Counted from the first letter of the stretch, positions 1 to 9,700 are shown. The stretch is 37,869 nt of DNA from DATNFP01 sp035606335 (GCA_035606335.1 DATNFP010000082.1:1-37869); one strand, 5' to 3'. The notes: generated by a model not told the origin, from the letters alone. Numbers and translations: made by a program.

Positions 1-444
1 AATGTATTTACGGCAGTTTCTACAATGCCAGCACAAGTAAGCCTGGATAGCTTATATATCGAGCCATCTTCCCGTAAGAGCGGATCTCCTCTGTTAGTTC
101 CCGTATATACAGACCCTATAGAAAAGGGAAATAACTATCATTTTGCAGAATTTGTAAACGATACGGAAACTAATGATGTGTATGTGAGAAATGACGATCT
201 TATAAATGGACAGGTTGTAAAAAGGCCTTTGAACGCACCTTCAAAAAAATTAAATCCGGGTGATATAGCGGTAGTTTATCTCGAGTGTATCGATTCAGCC
301 ATTTATCAATATTATTTCACTCTGCAACAATCGACAAATCAAAATTCAGCTTCTCCCGCAAATCCGACAAGTAATATTACCGGCGGGTGCCTTGGCTATT
401 TTAGTGCTCATACGTCGAGCATGAAAAGCATTGTGATTAAATAA
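1..444 (+). CDS. DUF4249-type lipoprotein, C-terminal part (partial at 5' end)
   Basis: The reading frame is open to the first base of the window, so the gene begins upstream; the ATG at 25 is probably internal. The visible 147 residues end with SNITGGCLGYFSAHTSS, close to the C-terminal signature of the DUF4249 family (a conserved Asn-Ile-x-Gly-Gly stretch followed by GYFSAH). Members are outer-membrane-associated lipoproteins of Bacteroidota that are usually encoded just downstream of a TonB-dependent receptor. Their molecular function is not established; a role in nutrient capture with the receptor is inferred from context. The N-terminal lipobox and any receptor gene would lie outside the window. 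No clear terminator follows. The family call is from memory of the motif. Confidence 0.75.
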   Translation, partial: NVFTAVSTMPAQVSLDSLYIEPSSRKSGSPLLVPVYTDPIEKGNNYHFAEFVNDTETNDVYVRNDDLINGQVVKRPLNAPSKKLNPGDIAVVYLECIDSAIYQYYFTLQQSTNQNSASPANPTSNITGGCLGYFSAHTSSMKSIVIK

Positions 445-566
445 GTGCAGTTTTTTCGGAAATAAGTTTTATTAATTATGTCGAAGAAATAACTGATTTT
501 ATCTAATTTATTTTTTATCGTTTCATTTGGAATGTTCTTTTGTTAAGAATTTTCAATTTATAAATT

Positions 567-1961
567 ATGAAGCGATTTTTATATCTGATATTGCTCGCAA
601 ACCTTGTAATATCAAATGCATTTGCTCAAGAGCAAACCAGCAACGAGTTAATAACAAAGGCGATAGACAGCCTGCTCTACGGAAAAAGAGGATTTATAAA
701 AGATAAAAGTATAATAGGAGCAAATGTCGGAATCTATTATAGTGATAAAGACTACATTCAATCTTATGGCCTGGCAGATAGAGAAAAACAGATAAAAGTT
801 GATACGGCTACCGTTTTTGAAATTGGATCGAATACTAAAGTTTTTACGGCCTTATTATTATCTGAAGACATTGTAAACAATAAGGTAAAAGAACAATCAT
901 TTATTGATCAATATGTGCCTGTTAATCCGGCTATAAAAAATAAAATAATAATTACAGATCTTACTACCCATACATCGGGACTTCCAACACTACACGATTC
1001 CGAATCACTGGCTCCACTGGACAAGATCGATTCTTTATACCCGCTGGATCATGTGGATAATAGCTACCTGTTGGCATTATTAAAAAATACAGATTCACTG
1101 AGAGGATATGGCACTTATGATTATTCAAACACCGCATTTGGGGTGCTGGGATATATTCTTACTAAAACTCATCATACTACTTATGAGCATCTTATAAACA
1201 CAGAGATTTTGGAACCCTTACAAATGCATCATACCTATTGTAAAATAGATACGAACAATAGCCACCTGACACGCCCATATAATGATGGAGATCGTGCACC
1301 ATACATAAAACTATCTGGGTTGGCATCTGCAGGCTGTATTATGTCGGATATGCCCGATATGCTTCAATTTTTAAAGTACCAGCTTGGCATGCATTGCTCA
1401 TTGGATGAGGCAATTAAATTAACTCATAAAATACGCTATACTAATAACGCGTTGATGATGGGTATGGGATGGCATAGCACCAGAATGTATCAGGATACGG
1501 TTTATATTATGCGTGGAGATACTTATGGCAGTTCCAGTCTACTCTTCTTTGACCCTAACCGCCAACTTGCTATCAGCATAATGTTAAACACTGAGAAAGA
1601 TGAATCTACTCAGCAATATCTGGCATTTTTGTTAAGAAAAATAATAGGAGAATCACCTGAATATTCCAAAAGATTCGATAAGCCGGTCATTACCCTTTCG
1701 GATGACGTATTAAATTCCTATGTGGGTGAGTATGCTCTTTTTGCAGGTTTTCATCTTATTGTAACCGCGGACAATAAATCATTATTTGTGCAAGGAACCA
1801 ATCAGCCAAAAAGCAAAGTAGATGCTGTAAGTGAAAATTGGTTTATTTCAAAAGAAGTCAGAGCTGAATTCGAATTCGTGAAAAACAACGAGGGAAAGGT
1901 TACAAAGCTGATATTACACCAAAATGGCAATGATATAGAAGGAGTGAAATTGGATAAGTAA
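567..1961 (+). CDS. Serine beta-lactamase-like hydrolase (class C / DD-peptidase family)
   Basis: A 464-residue exported protein of the beta-lactamase/penicillin-binding fold. A signal peptide ends near Ala20-Gln21. The catalytic serine motif is S88-N-T-K91 in EIGSNTKVFTALL and the second motif is Y186-S-N188 in YDYSNTAFG, the YxN form of class C enzymes and of D-aminopeptidase/esterase relatives. The third, usually HxG or KTG, is probably represented by G317-D-T-Y-G, so it is non-canonical. About 100 residues after the catalytic domain form a beta-rich C-terminal domain common in Bacteroidota members. Whether it acts on peptidoglycan peptides, esters or beta-lactams cannot be told from sequence. 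It is monocistronic: a hairpin terminator follows and no gene is coupled upstream. Confidence 0.88.
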   Translation: MKRFLYLILLANLVISNAFAQEQTSNELITKAIDSLLYGKRGFIKDKSIIGANVGIYYSDKDYIQSYGLADREKQIKVDTATVFEIGSNTKVFTALLLSEDIVNNKVKEQSFIDQYVPVNPAIKNKIIITDLTTHTSGLPTLHDSESLAPLDKIDSLYPLDHVDNSYLLALLKNTDSLRGYGTYDYSNTAFGVLGYILTKTHHTTYEHLINTEILEPLQMHHTYCKIDTNNSHLTRPYNDGDRAPYIKLSGLASAGCIMSDMPDMLQFLKYQLGMHCSLDEAIKLTHKIRYTNNALMMGMGWHSTRMYQDTVYIMRGDTYGSSSLLFFDPNRQLAISIMLNTEKDESTQQYLAFLLRKIIGESPEYSKRFDKPVITLSDDVLNSYVGEYALFAGFHLIVTADNKSLFVQGTNQPKSKVDAVSENWFISKEVRAEFEFVKNNEGKVTKLILHQNGNDIEGVKLDK

Positions 1962-1987
1962 CTTTTGTATTTTTATAAAAGAGGTAT

Positions 1988-2017
1988 TGGCTATTACATG
2001 AGTAACAGCCATTTTTT
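1988..2017 (+). terminator. Rho-independent terminator after the serine hydrolase
   Basis: An inverted repeat with 10-base arms (1988-1997 and 2002-2011, one mismatch) and a 4-base loop is followed directly by six T residues. It sits 27 bases past the stop codon of the hydrolase gene. Confidence 0.75.
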
Positions 2018-2078
2018 ATTCCTTTTTGTATATTCACTCGAATGAAATAACGAATATCTTAAAGCACTCCAAAATTTT

Positions 2079-2756
2079 ATGAAATTCTCTCATGAAGTAA
2101 ATCTGGCTTTAACTATTATAAGTGGTCTTTGTTGGACCTTGGTTTATATACTTATTATTTACCGGTCATTAAAAGACAAAACTTATGGTATGCCATTCTG
2201 GGCATTAGCTTTCAATATTTGCTGGGAGTTTATGTTTTCAATAGTGTTTAGCGCCAATGCAGATTCTGTACAATTGATAGTAAATAGAATATGGTTAGCT
2301 TTTGATTTTTTCATACTGATAGCCTATTTCGCATATGGGATAAGAGAATGGCCACGCTATTTGTCTAAATGGCTCTTTTATCCTTATTCTATACTTGTAT
2401 TGATAATGAGCTATCTGTTTATTTATTTTATTACTATAAGGCTAAATGAGTTCAATGGTATGAGCATTGCTTTTATGCAAAACCTTATGATGTCATGGTT
2501 GTTTATCGCTATGCTAAATAACCGTAAGAGTCTTGTCGGTCAGTCATTGGGAATAGCCATATTTAAAATGATTGGCACTCTGGCTCCGACACTTGAATTT
2601 GCAGGCAGACACCAGTTTGTACTATTCCTCGGAAGTTGTTGCTTTATTGCCGATTGGATATATATAGTTATGGTAGCAAAATGGAAACATACCTATAAGA
2701 AAAGAAGCAGTCATAAACAAATACCTTTCGGACAGTTTTCTACTTCCGGGAAATAG
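2079..2756 (+). CDS. Seven-helix membrane protein related to Pyr4/PaxB-type terpene cyclases
   Basis: A 225-residue protein that is almost entirely membrane-embedded, with about seven hydrophobic segments (near 9-29, 38-60, 66-88, 97-118, 126-147, 155-175, 179-200). The second carries MPFWALAFNICWEF, matching the Asn-x-x-Trp-Glu hallmark of the Pyr4 family, with Glu50 at the position of catalytic Glu63 of Pyr4. The last carries CCFIADWIYIV, with Asp192 at the position of catalytic Asp218. Length and topology also fit that family of about 240 residues with seven helices. Known members cyclise polyprenyl chains in fungal meroterpenoid pathways, and bacterial homologues exist. No prenyltransferase or epoxidase gene is adjacent, so the substrate is unknown. 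The assignment rests on motif recognition only. The next gene begins 96 bases downstream. Confidence 0.55.
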   Translation: MKFSHEVNLALTIISGLCWTLVYILIIYRSLKDKTYGMPFWALAFNICWEFMFSIVFSANADSVQLIVNRIWLAFDFFILIAYFAYGIREWPRYLSKWLFYPYSILVLIMSYLFIYFITIRLNEFNGMSIAFMQNLMMSWLFIAMLNNRKSLVGQSLGIAIFKMIGTLAPTLEFAGRHQFVLFLGSCCFIADWIYIVMVAKWKHTYKKRSSHKQIPFGQFSTSGK

Positions 2757-2852
2757 TTTGTAAAATGTTTTCGTCTCCTCATTTCCCGATCTTATCTATT
2801 AATCCTTTTTTATTGCGTTTTAAAATAACAATTTGCAGAGTTTAAAGTAAAA

Positions 2853-3860
2853 ATGGGCTTGTTACAATCAAAATATACCAATGCAGCCATACATGTCATC
2901 ATTTGGGTGACACTATTAGTATTGCCAGAGTTGTTTTTTCATAATGCACATGTATTTGGATTGCCGCATAGTTTTTTTACACTTGGTAATATTTATCACA
3001 TTGGGCTGTTTTATCTAAATGCTTATTGGTTATATCCTAAGCTATTAAATAGAAGATTTTGGTGGCTTTATTTTCCATGTCTTGCTATTATACTTATTGT
3101 CTCCTACTGGCTCAAGGTCTTTTTTTTACACATTTATGATCCCTCAATCCTTATTTCGGGATACAATTTCCGGGTACTGTTTTTTCCTTCGGTTCCTTTT
3201 TTAGTAGCATCTATTATTTTTCGCTATGTTTTGAATAGTATACGATTTGAAAAGCTTGAAAAAGAAAGAAAGGCAGAGCGACTATCATCTGAGTTAAAGT
3301 TTTTACGTAATCAGATAAGCCCGCATTTTCTTTTTAATATGCTTACCAATATGATATCCATGGCAAGGCATAAATCAGATTTGCTGGAGCCTTCCCTCAT
3401 CAAGCTTTCTGATATGCTCCGCTATACATTGTACGAAACAGAAAATGAAAGATTTAACGTTGTTCAGGAATTAGAATATCTAAGAAATTATATTGAGCTG
3501 CAACAGATACGCTTTGAAGATAGCGTTGAAATAGAATTACAGATCGATGATATAAATGAGCATTGTTTTATAGAGCCTATGTTGTTGGTACCCTTTGTAG
3601 AAAACGCATTCAAGCATGGAGTTGGGATGGTAGCACACGCGTACATTCACATTCATGCTTTTATGAAAGAGAATAAGTTGTTTTTCTCTGTGATTAATAA
3701 TTATAATGCAACAAACTTCTCGAAAGATAAAAGCTCAGGAATAGGCATACAAAATGTAAAAAACAGGTTGGAACTTTTATATCCCGGAAAGTATTCGTTG
3801 CAAATAAATGATGATGGCTCTGTCTTTGATGTTCAATTAAATATTGATCTATTATGCTGA
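2853..3860 (+). CDS. LytS-type sensor histidine kinase
   Basis: A 335-residue membrane kinase. About four transmembrane segments occupy residues 10-130 with no obvious extracellular sensor domain. A short helix (residues 130-150) leads to the His_kinase (PF06580) region: LRNQISPHFLFNML, with phosphoacceptor His158. The ATPase domain contains VPFVENAFKHG (N box) and a glycine-rich GIGIQNVKNRL segment. This is the LytS/YehU architecture, which normally pairs with a LytTR-domain regulator. The partner follows directly: the kinase stop lies inside the regulator start (ATGCTGA), a 7-base overlap implying translational coupling. The signal is unknown; lack of a periplasmic domain suggests sensing within or near the membrane. 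Confidence 0.92.
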   Translation: MGLLQSKYTNAAIHVIIWVTLLVLPELFFHNAHVFGLPHSFFTLGNIYHIGLFYLNAYWLYPKLLNRRFWWLYFPCLAIILIVSYWLKVFFLHIYDPSILISGYNFRVLFFPSVPFLVASIIFRYVLNSIRFEKLEKERKAERLSSELKFLRNQISPHFLFNMLTNMISMARHKSDLLEPSLIKLSDMLRYTLYETENERFNVVQELEYLRNYIELQQIRFEDSVEIELQIDDINEHCFIEPMLLVPFVENAFKHGVGMVAHAYIHIHAFMKENKLFFSVINNYNATNFSKDKSSGIGIQNVKNRLELLYPGKYSLQINDDGSVFDVQLNIDLLC

Positions 3861-4555
3861 ATTGCATTGCAGTTGACGATGAAAAACTGGTGTTAGACCT
3901 TTTGGAAGACAATATCAGGAAAATACCCTTTCTTAGTTTGGCGGCGCGTTGTAAAAATGCGATGGAAGCAGCAGAAGTACTGCATACAGAAAAGGTTGAT
4001 TTAATATTTCTCGATATACAAATGCCAGGCATCAGTGGGCTGCAATTTTTAAAAACATTGAGCAATCCGCCAATGATAATTCTTGTTACTGCCTATAGCG
4101 AATATGCAATTGAAGGCTTTAACCTGAATGTAGTAGATTATCTGTTAAAGCCATTTTCATTTGAGCGTTTTTTAAAAGCGTGTAATAAAGCACATGAATT
4201 TCATAATCTCCGTACCTCTAATAGTAAAGACACAGAACTACCCGACTACCTGTTTGTATGGGTAACCTATAATTTAACGAAAATTTCTATTCCCGATATT
4301 CTCTATATAGAAGGGATGAAAGACTATGTGAAGATATTTTTGAAAAATGAGAAAAGACCTGTTATTACAAAGCTGAATCTCAAAGCAATAGAAGAAAAGT
4401 TAAAAGGTTATCACTTCGTAAGGATACATAGATCGTATGTGGTGAGTGTCGATAAAATTACTTCTGTAAAGAGAGACCTGATTTGCATTGGCGATATAGA
4501 ACTTCCCCTCAGTGATAACTATAAGGCAGAGGTAATTAAATTGCTTCAGCGTTGA
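3854..4555 (+). CDS. LytTR-family response regulator
   Basis: A 233-residue regulator. The receiver domain spans about 1-120, with acidic pocket DDEK near residue 8, phosphoacceptor Asp54 in FLDIQMPG, and conserved VTAYSEYA and LLKPF segments carrying the Thr and Lys of the switch. A LytTR DNA-binding domain occupies about 138-232, recognisable by YIEGMKDYVKIFL and FVRIHRSYVVSVDKI. LytTR proteins bind pairs of roughly 9-base direct repeats upstream of targets. It overlaps the kinase gene by 7 bases and forms a two-component pair with it. Plausible targets are the membrane-protein genes immediately downstream (4678 and 5058), inferred from position only. Confidence 0.93.
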   Translation: MLNCIAVDDEKLVLDLLEDNIRKIPFLSLAARCKNAMEAAEVLHTEKVDLIFLDIQMPGISGLQFLKTLSNPPMIILVTAYSEYAIEGFNLNVVDYLLKPFSFERFLKACNKAHEFHNLRTSNSKDTELPDYLFVWVTYNLTKISIPDILYIEGMKDYVKIFLKNEKRPVITKLNLKAIEEKLKGYHFVRIHRSYVVSVDKITSVKRDLICIGDIELPLSDNYKAEVIKLLQR

Positions 4556-4567
4556 TATCTCCTGATT

Positions 4568-4598
4568 CCTGTTTTTTGTCTATTGATTTTACCTGTTT
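4568..4598 (+). promoter_or_regulatory. Possible direct-repeat operator upstream of the 4678 gene
   Basis: The 7-base word CCTGTTT occurs at 4568-4574 and again at 4592-4598, a period of 24 bases, roughly 80-110 bases before the next start codon and just after the LytTR regulator gene. LytTR regulators use paired GTT-containing direct repeats, usually with a slightly shorter period, so this is only a lead. Confidence 0.2.
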
Positions 4599-4677
4599 AT
4601 ATATTCTTCTTGTAGAGACATATAACTGCGCAATAGTTTTGTTTAAAAGTTATTCATAATAATTTAAAACAAAGCAT

Positions 4678-4935
4678 ATGTTCTGGTTCCCTCTTATTTT
4701 AGTTCGGATATTATTTATCGCTTGCACGGTATTCATCCTTGGTTTTGTCTTCGGCAATTTTTCCAAGCGACCAGCGCTGTCAGGCATTGCTAAGGCTGCC
4801 TCTATCCTTGTTATTATTTTATTTATCTCGGTAAACATATTTGCTTTTCATTCAGGAAGATTGCATAGGGGCTGGTGTCATGGGAATAATCAATATTACA
4901 ATTCCTGCAAAAATGATACGCTACAGAGCAAATAA
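4678..4935 (+). CDS. Small two-helix membrane protein, function unknown
   Basis: An 85-residue protein with two hydrophobic segments (about 3-26 and 38-58) separated by a short basic loop containing GNFSKRP. The tail of about 28 residues contains two Cys, two Asn-rich patches and His residues. The hydrophobic pattern and positive loop make this a believable gene rather than chance. I recall similarly sized membrane proteins in Bacteroidota but know no function. It lies 122 bases after a LytTR regulator and 122 bases before another membrane-protein gene on the same strand, so it may be a target of that system. The frame starting at 4841 overlaps its end in another phase and looks like a shadow. 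Confidence 0.55.
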   Translation: MFWFPLILVRILFIACTVFILGFVFGNFSKRPALSGIAKAASILVIILFISVNIFAFHSGRLHRGWCHGNNQYYNSCKNDTLQSK

Positions 4936-5057
4936 TAACGAGAGATCATTCATTTTTTATAACATCTGCTTCTTTTTTGCGGTATGTTATTTATGCCGGA
5001 GGTCAAAGGATCAATACAAAATCAAAAATCATTATGAATTTTTAAAAATCAATTAAT

Positions 5058-5747
5058 ATGGATACAAGCAAAAATGCAAATACTATATATCACGCTGGGC
5101 CTCCACTCGGATGGGTAGCGACAGTTTATGCAGTAGTATTTATTATAGGACTTTTGCCGGTAACTACTTTTGGAGGTAAGCCCTATTTTCCAGGTCCTTG
5201 GGAAACACCTGGGGTTATACAGGCATTTTTTCAAACACGCCCCAGTTCTGTAGTGCTGTGTGCTTTCTTTCAGTTTGGTGCCGCTATACCTCTCGGCATT
5301 TTTACAGCTTCCATTGTTAGCCAGTTACGATTTTTGGGTGCAAGGGTAGCAGGTACCTTTATAGCCCTCTTCGGAGGATTTATGACAGCCTTTAATTTGT
5401 CATCATCTGCTCTCCTGCTTTGGACAATGGTTCATCCGGGAATAGCCAGCGACTCTATGCTTTTAAATGCCCTTTACTATTTTTCTTATGCTTTAGGCGG
5501 CCCGGGCTTCTCTGTTCCCACAGGACTTCTTATTGCGGGAATAACTATTCCCTCGGCTTTTATGAAGCTGCTTCCAAAATGGATGATCGTTGTTGGGATA
5601 ATCATTGCGATTATGGGAGAGCTAAGCTGGTTTAACCTTGAATTTCCACAAATACTGCCTTTGATCCCGCTGACAAGATTTCCTGGCTTTATCTGGTTAA
5701 TTATTGCGGGATTCAAATTACCCAATTCAAAAATGAGCAATCCTTAA
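5058..5747 (+). CDS. Six-helix integral membrane protein, function unknown
   Basis: A 229-residue hydrophobic protein with about six transmembrane segments (near 17-37, 63-86, 94-123, 136-168, 170-190, 197-221). There are many Gly and Pro residues in the helices, for example GGPGFSVPTGLL and PLTRFPGFIWLI. There is no signal peptide. I do not recognise a named transporter or enzyme; the layout is reminiscent of DUF4386-type membrane proteins, but no diagnostic residue supports that. It follows the 85-residue membrane protein by 122 bases on the same strand and is closed by a strong hairpin terminator at 5812-5842. Together with the upstream LytS/LytTR pair it may form a small membrane-stress locus, an inference from gene order only. 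Confidence 0.7.
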   Translation: MDTSKNANTIYHAGPPLGWVATVYAVVFIIGLLPVTTFGGKPYFPGPWETPGVIQAFFQTRPSSVVLCAFFQFGAAIPLGIFTASIVSQLRFLGARVAGTFIALFGGFMTAFNLSSSALLLWTMVHPGIASDSMLLNALYYFSYALGGPGFSVPTGLLIAGITIPSAFMKLLPKWMIVVGIIIAIMGELSWFNLEFPQILPLIPLTRFPGFIWLIIAGFKLPNSKMSNP

Positions 5748-5811
5748 TGATTAAATCATTACACATGTAGAAATTTCTCACTACGCTAATAGTCAGTAAT
5801 ATCAAATACAG

Positions 5812-5842
5812 AAAGGGAGCTCAAATAATTTGAGCTCCCTTT
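5812..5842. terminator. Perfect hairpin terminator
   Basis: A 14-base perfect inverted repeat (5812-5825 and 5829-5842) with a 3-base TAA loop, ending in T residues. It lies between the six-helix membrane protein gene and the ion-channel gene. Confidence 0.8.
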
Positions 5843-5908
5843 ATTAGCTATATTCAGTAAGACCGTCTTCGCTGAAAAACTGTGGGAACAGAATTTATAT
5901 GTTCAATT

Positions 5909-5915
5909 AGGGGAG
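5909..5915 (+). promoter_or_regulatory. Ribosome binding site deciding the ion-channel start
   Basis: AGGGGAG lies 8 bases before the ATG at 5924. This favours that codon over the GTG at 5882 and the ATG at 5918, which is only 2 bases from the site. Confidence 0.5.
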
Positions 5916-5923
5916 ATATGTTT

Positions 5924-6709
5924 ATGACACAAAAACAATCGCATATAGAACGCAGTGAGTTTATAAATCAGGCTGAGAAGCTATTGGAAGGACCCATAGT
6001 TGTACTTGGATTTATATGGCTCATTCTTCTTATTGTAGAAATGACTCACGGCCTTTCTCCATTTTTTAAAGTATTGAATGTCATTATCTGGGCAATGTTT
6101 ATAGTAGATTTTGTATTGAGATTTATTATAGCCCCCAATAAAATTACTTTTCTAAAAAATGATTGGCTGATAGCATTATCACTATTTATTCCGGCAATAA
6201 GATTTATCAGGATCTTCCGGATGATAAGAATTTTAAGTGTGATACAGGGTACCAGCATAGTGACAATGATGGGTTCCGTAAATCGCAGCATGAGAAGCCT
6301 GAATGCAACATTGCGACGTCGGGGATTTGTATATGTTATCGCAATTGCAATTGCGGTCATTCTTTTAGGTGCAGCAGGTATGTATGCTTTTGAGAAAGGA
6401 CAACCAGGTAGTTTTAAAACTTATGCCGATGCTGTATGGTGGACCACTATGCTATTTATTACCATTGGTAGTGAATATTGGCCCCATACTCCTGCAGGTA
6501 AAACCTTATCATTATTGGTTTCTATTTTCGGGTTTTCAGTATTAGGTTATATCACCGCTACTCTTGCTTCCTTTTTTGTCGGCAGAGATGCAGAAAGCAG
6601 AAAAAGAATTACAGCAACCAACCATGATATTCTTTTATTAAGAAAAGAAATAGAAAAATTATCCAAAAACATAGATGAGCTAAAAAAGGGATTGGATAAA
6701 AAAGCTTAA
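5924..6709 (+). CDS. Voltage-gated-like ion channel (Ion_trans family) with atypical pore
   Basis: A 261-residue channel subunit (start chosen from a Shine-Dalgarno-like AGGGGAG). The region after about residue 25 gives helices S1-S4, the last being RFIRIFRMIRIL with arginines every third or fourth residue, as in voltage sensors. After S5 comes the pore loop, TTMLFITIGSEYWPHTPAGK, then S6. Canonical K+ channels have T-V-G-Y-G-D in the filter; here it is T-I-G-S-E-Y-W, so ion selectivity cannot be assumed. I recall close relatives in other bacteria with the same TxGS(D/E)YWP pore and the SFFVGRDAE segment after S6. The last 45 residues form a charged coiled coil that may tetramerise the channel. 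It is monocistronic, with terminators on both sides. Confidence 0.88.
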   Translation: MTQKQSHIERSEFINQAEKLLEGPIVVLGFIWLILLIVEMTHGLSPFFKVLNVIIWAMFIVDFVLRFIIAPNKITFLKNDWLIALSLFIPAIRFIRIFRMIRILSVIQGTSIVTMMGSVNRSMRSLNATLRRRGFVYVIAIAIAVILLGAAGMYAFEKGQPGSFKTYADAVWWTTMLFITIGSEYWPHTPAGKTLSLLVSIFGFSVLGYITATLASFFVGRDAESRKRITATNHDILLLRKEIEKLSKNIDELKKGLDKKA

Positions 6710-6721
6710 TCCATTGATGAT

Positions 6722-6753
6722 AAAAAATGCTTCGCATTTGCGAAGCATTTTTT
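6722..6753. terminator. Bidirectional hairpin terminator between convergent genes
   Basis: A 14-base perfect stem (6722-6735 and 6740-6753) with ATTT loop has six A on the left and six T on the right, so it can terminate both the ion-channel gene (plus) and the metal-efflux operon (minus). Confidence 0.85.
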
Positions 6754-6780
6754 AGTATTTTAAATAAACAAGAATAGCTA

Positions 6781-9700
6781 TTAATTACTTACAGCTCCTA
6801 TCTTTTTCAATAGCTTCCTATTTTCCCGTTTATGTATCAGGTTATAAATGATGGAATAAATAACAGGTAATATTAATAATGTCAATAGAGTGGATGTTAT
6901 TAACCCCCCAATTACCACTATCGCTAATGGTTTTTGTGTTTCCGAACCAATGCCTGTGCTTATTGCAGCAGGTAGCAGGCCAATAGCGGCCATAAGTGCA
7001 GTCATTACTACAGGACGGATACGTGATTGGACACCAAGCTCAATTGCCTTGTGGATATTCATCTTTTCATCCAGATTTTTTCGGAATACGCTGATAAGGA
7101 TAACGCCATTTTGTATACAAACCCCGAATAAGGCAATAAATCCGATCCCTGCACTGATGCTAAAGTTCATCTGCGTAATATGAAGCGCCAAAATTCCCCC
7201 GATTAGTGCAAAAGGTACATTCATGATCGTTAAGAGTGAATCCTTTACATTTCCATAAGTTATGAAAAGAATAAGGAAAATAGCTATAAGGCAAATTGGT
7301 ACTACCGCAGTCAAAGTTTTGGATGCGCGCTGAGCATTTTCAAATTCTCCGTTCCATGTCATTGTATATCCCCTCGGTATTTTAACGTTTTCCTTTACTT
7401 TCCTTTGCGCTTCTGCAATGGTACTGCCAAGGTCGCGACCACGGATAGAAAATTTCACTGGTATATATCGCTCATTATTATCGCGGTATATAAAGGATGG
7501 ACCCGTAAGTACTTTTATGTCACTTATTTCTTCTATTGGAATTTTTGAGCCATCCTGCGTAGGTACCATCAGATGCTCGATCTTTTGTTTAGTATCACGG
7601 AACACTTTATCATAGCGCACACGAATATCGAATTTACGCTCACCTTCATAAAGTTGGGTCGCTGCCTTACCTCCGATAGCCATTTCTATTACAGCATTGG
7701 CATCAGCTATATTTACGCCATATAAGGCCATTTTTTCCTGGTTCAGCTCGATATGAAATTCCGGCTGCCCGAGGTTGCGCAATACACCAAGGTCTTCTAC
7801 ACCCCTCACTGTTCTTAATTGATCCATAACCTGGTTAGCAAGGGTATCCAGCTTACCGAAGTCGCTGCCAAATATTTTTACTGCAAGCGAAGCGGGTACG
7901 CCTGCTACAGCTTCTTCCACATTGTCTCGTATCGGTTGGGAATAGTTGAATAATATTCCTGGCAACTTGCTCATTTGTTTATCTATAGCATCTACTAATT
8001 TTTCAGTAGTAACACCCCTGGGCCATTCGTCTTTGGGTTTCAGATCTACTGCTATTTCTATATTGAAAAAGCCTTTAGGATCAGTACCATCTACCGTTCG
8101 TCCAACCTGCGCTAGTGTATGATTTACCTCAGGGAATTTACTAAGTATGGTCATCATTTTTCTTGCGATCTCATTCGATTGATCTAATGAAGCACTCATT
8201 GGAAGCTGACCTTTTACCCATAGAGCTCCTTCGTCTAGTTCAGGAAGAAATTCGTTACCGAGAAATTTTGCAGAAGCGAACGTTAAGACCATTATTGAGG
8301 TTGCAACTATCAGGCTTGTTCTTTGATGCTTATATACCCATCTGAATGCCTGTCCAATATATTTTTCAAAAAAGGCTACAACAATATTGTGCTTTTCACG
8401 CACATTCTTGCGTAGTAAGATACTGGACATCGCCGGTACAAGCGTGAGCGTATATATCAAAGCCCCCAGCAGTGCGAAGCCCAATGTAAATGCAAGTGGA
8501 GAAAACATTTTACCTTCTACTTTCTTGAAAGCAAAAATTGGTATCAGGCACGTAAGAATGATAACCTTCGAAAAGAAGATAGCTTTACCCATTTCTGTTC
8601 CTACCTGCTTAAATAAGCCAAGTTTGGCCAGCTTGTTAAATCGCTCCATGCCTACCTCTCTGGCTCTGCTGTCCAATGCTACAAACAGCCCCTCTATCAT
8701 CACAACCGCACCATCTATTATAATACCAAAGTCTATGGCGCCCATAGACAAAAGATTTGCAGTCATACCTCTAAGGCGCATCAACATAAATGCAAAAAGC
8801 AGAGACAATGGTACTATAAGTCCTACTATTAGGGTTGTCCGCCAGTCAGCCATAAATATCAATACAATAAGCGTTACGAGTATTATGCCTTCGAAAAGAT
8901 TGTGTAATACGGTATGTGTGGCATAATCCATCAGAACGCTTCGATCATAGAAAGGAACTATTTTTACATCTTTGGGTAATACATTTTCATTCAGATCAGC
9001 TACTTTCTCATGTATCGCTTTTAGTACTTCTGCAGCATTTTCACCTTTACGCATTACGATGATGCCTTCCACAACATCATCTTCATTATCACGTTTCACA
9101 TCTCCAAGGCGAGGCTTTTCGGTCTCGACAACAGTACCTATATTTTTCACAAGAATTGGTACCCCATTGATCTTTGTGACAATAACATTATTGATCTCAT
9201 TAATGTCATTAAGAAGCCCGATACCTCTTATTATGAAAGCCTGTCCATTTTGAACCAATACGTCGCCCCCGACGTTGATATTACTTCTTGCAACTGCATT
9301 GTATACATCGAGAGAGCTAAGCCCATAGTTGGAAATACTATTGGGATTTACTCTTATTTCATATATTTTTTCACCGCCGCTAAATGTGTTTACATCTGCT
9401 ACGCCTGGAATAGCTTTAAATTTACGGTCGAGTACCCATTCCTGTATTGTATTTAGCTCACGTATATTTCTTGTCTTACTTTCCAGCGTGTACCGATATA
9501 TTTCACCTGTGGGGCCATAGGGTGGTTCTACTTCGGGAGTAGCATTATCCGGCAGGTCAACATTGCCAAGACGTGTAAATACCTGCTGGCGTGCAAAGGC
9601 ATCATCTACATTATCGTCAAATATGATGCGGATATAAGAAAGGCCAAATGCCGAAGTAGATCTAAGGCTAATTTTACTCTGTACTGAATTAAGTGTTGTT

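Noticed and set aside
4841..5056. Plus-strand 71-codon frame that could be a frameshifted continuation of the 4678 gene
   Set aside because: It overlaps the 4678 gene in another phase and is a mixture of Cys/Phe/Tyr and basic residues with no family; the 4678 protein has a plausible natural end.
8387..8926. Long plus-strand frame of 179 codons inside czcA
   Set aside because: Antisense shadow of a strongly conserved RND pump gene; Ser/Ile/Thr-rich composition is what antisense of such a gene gives.
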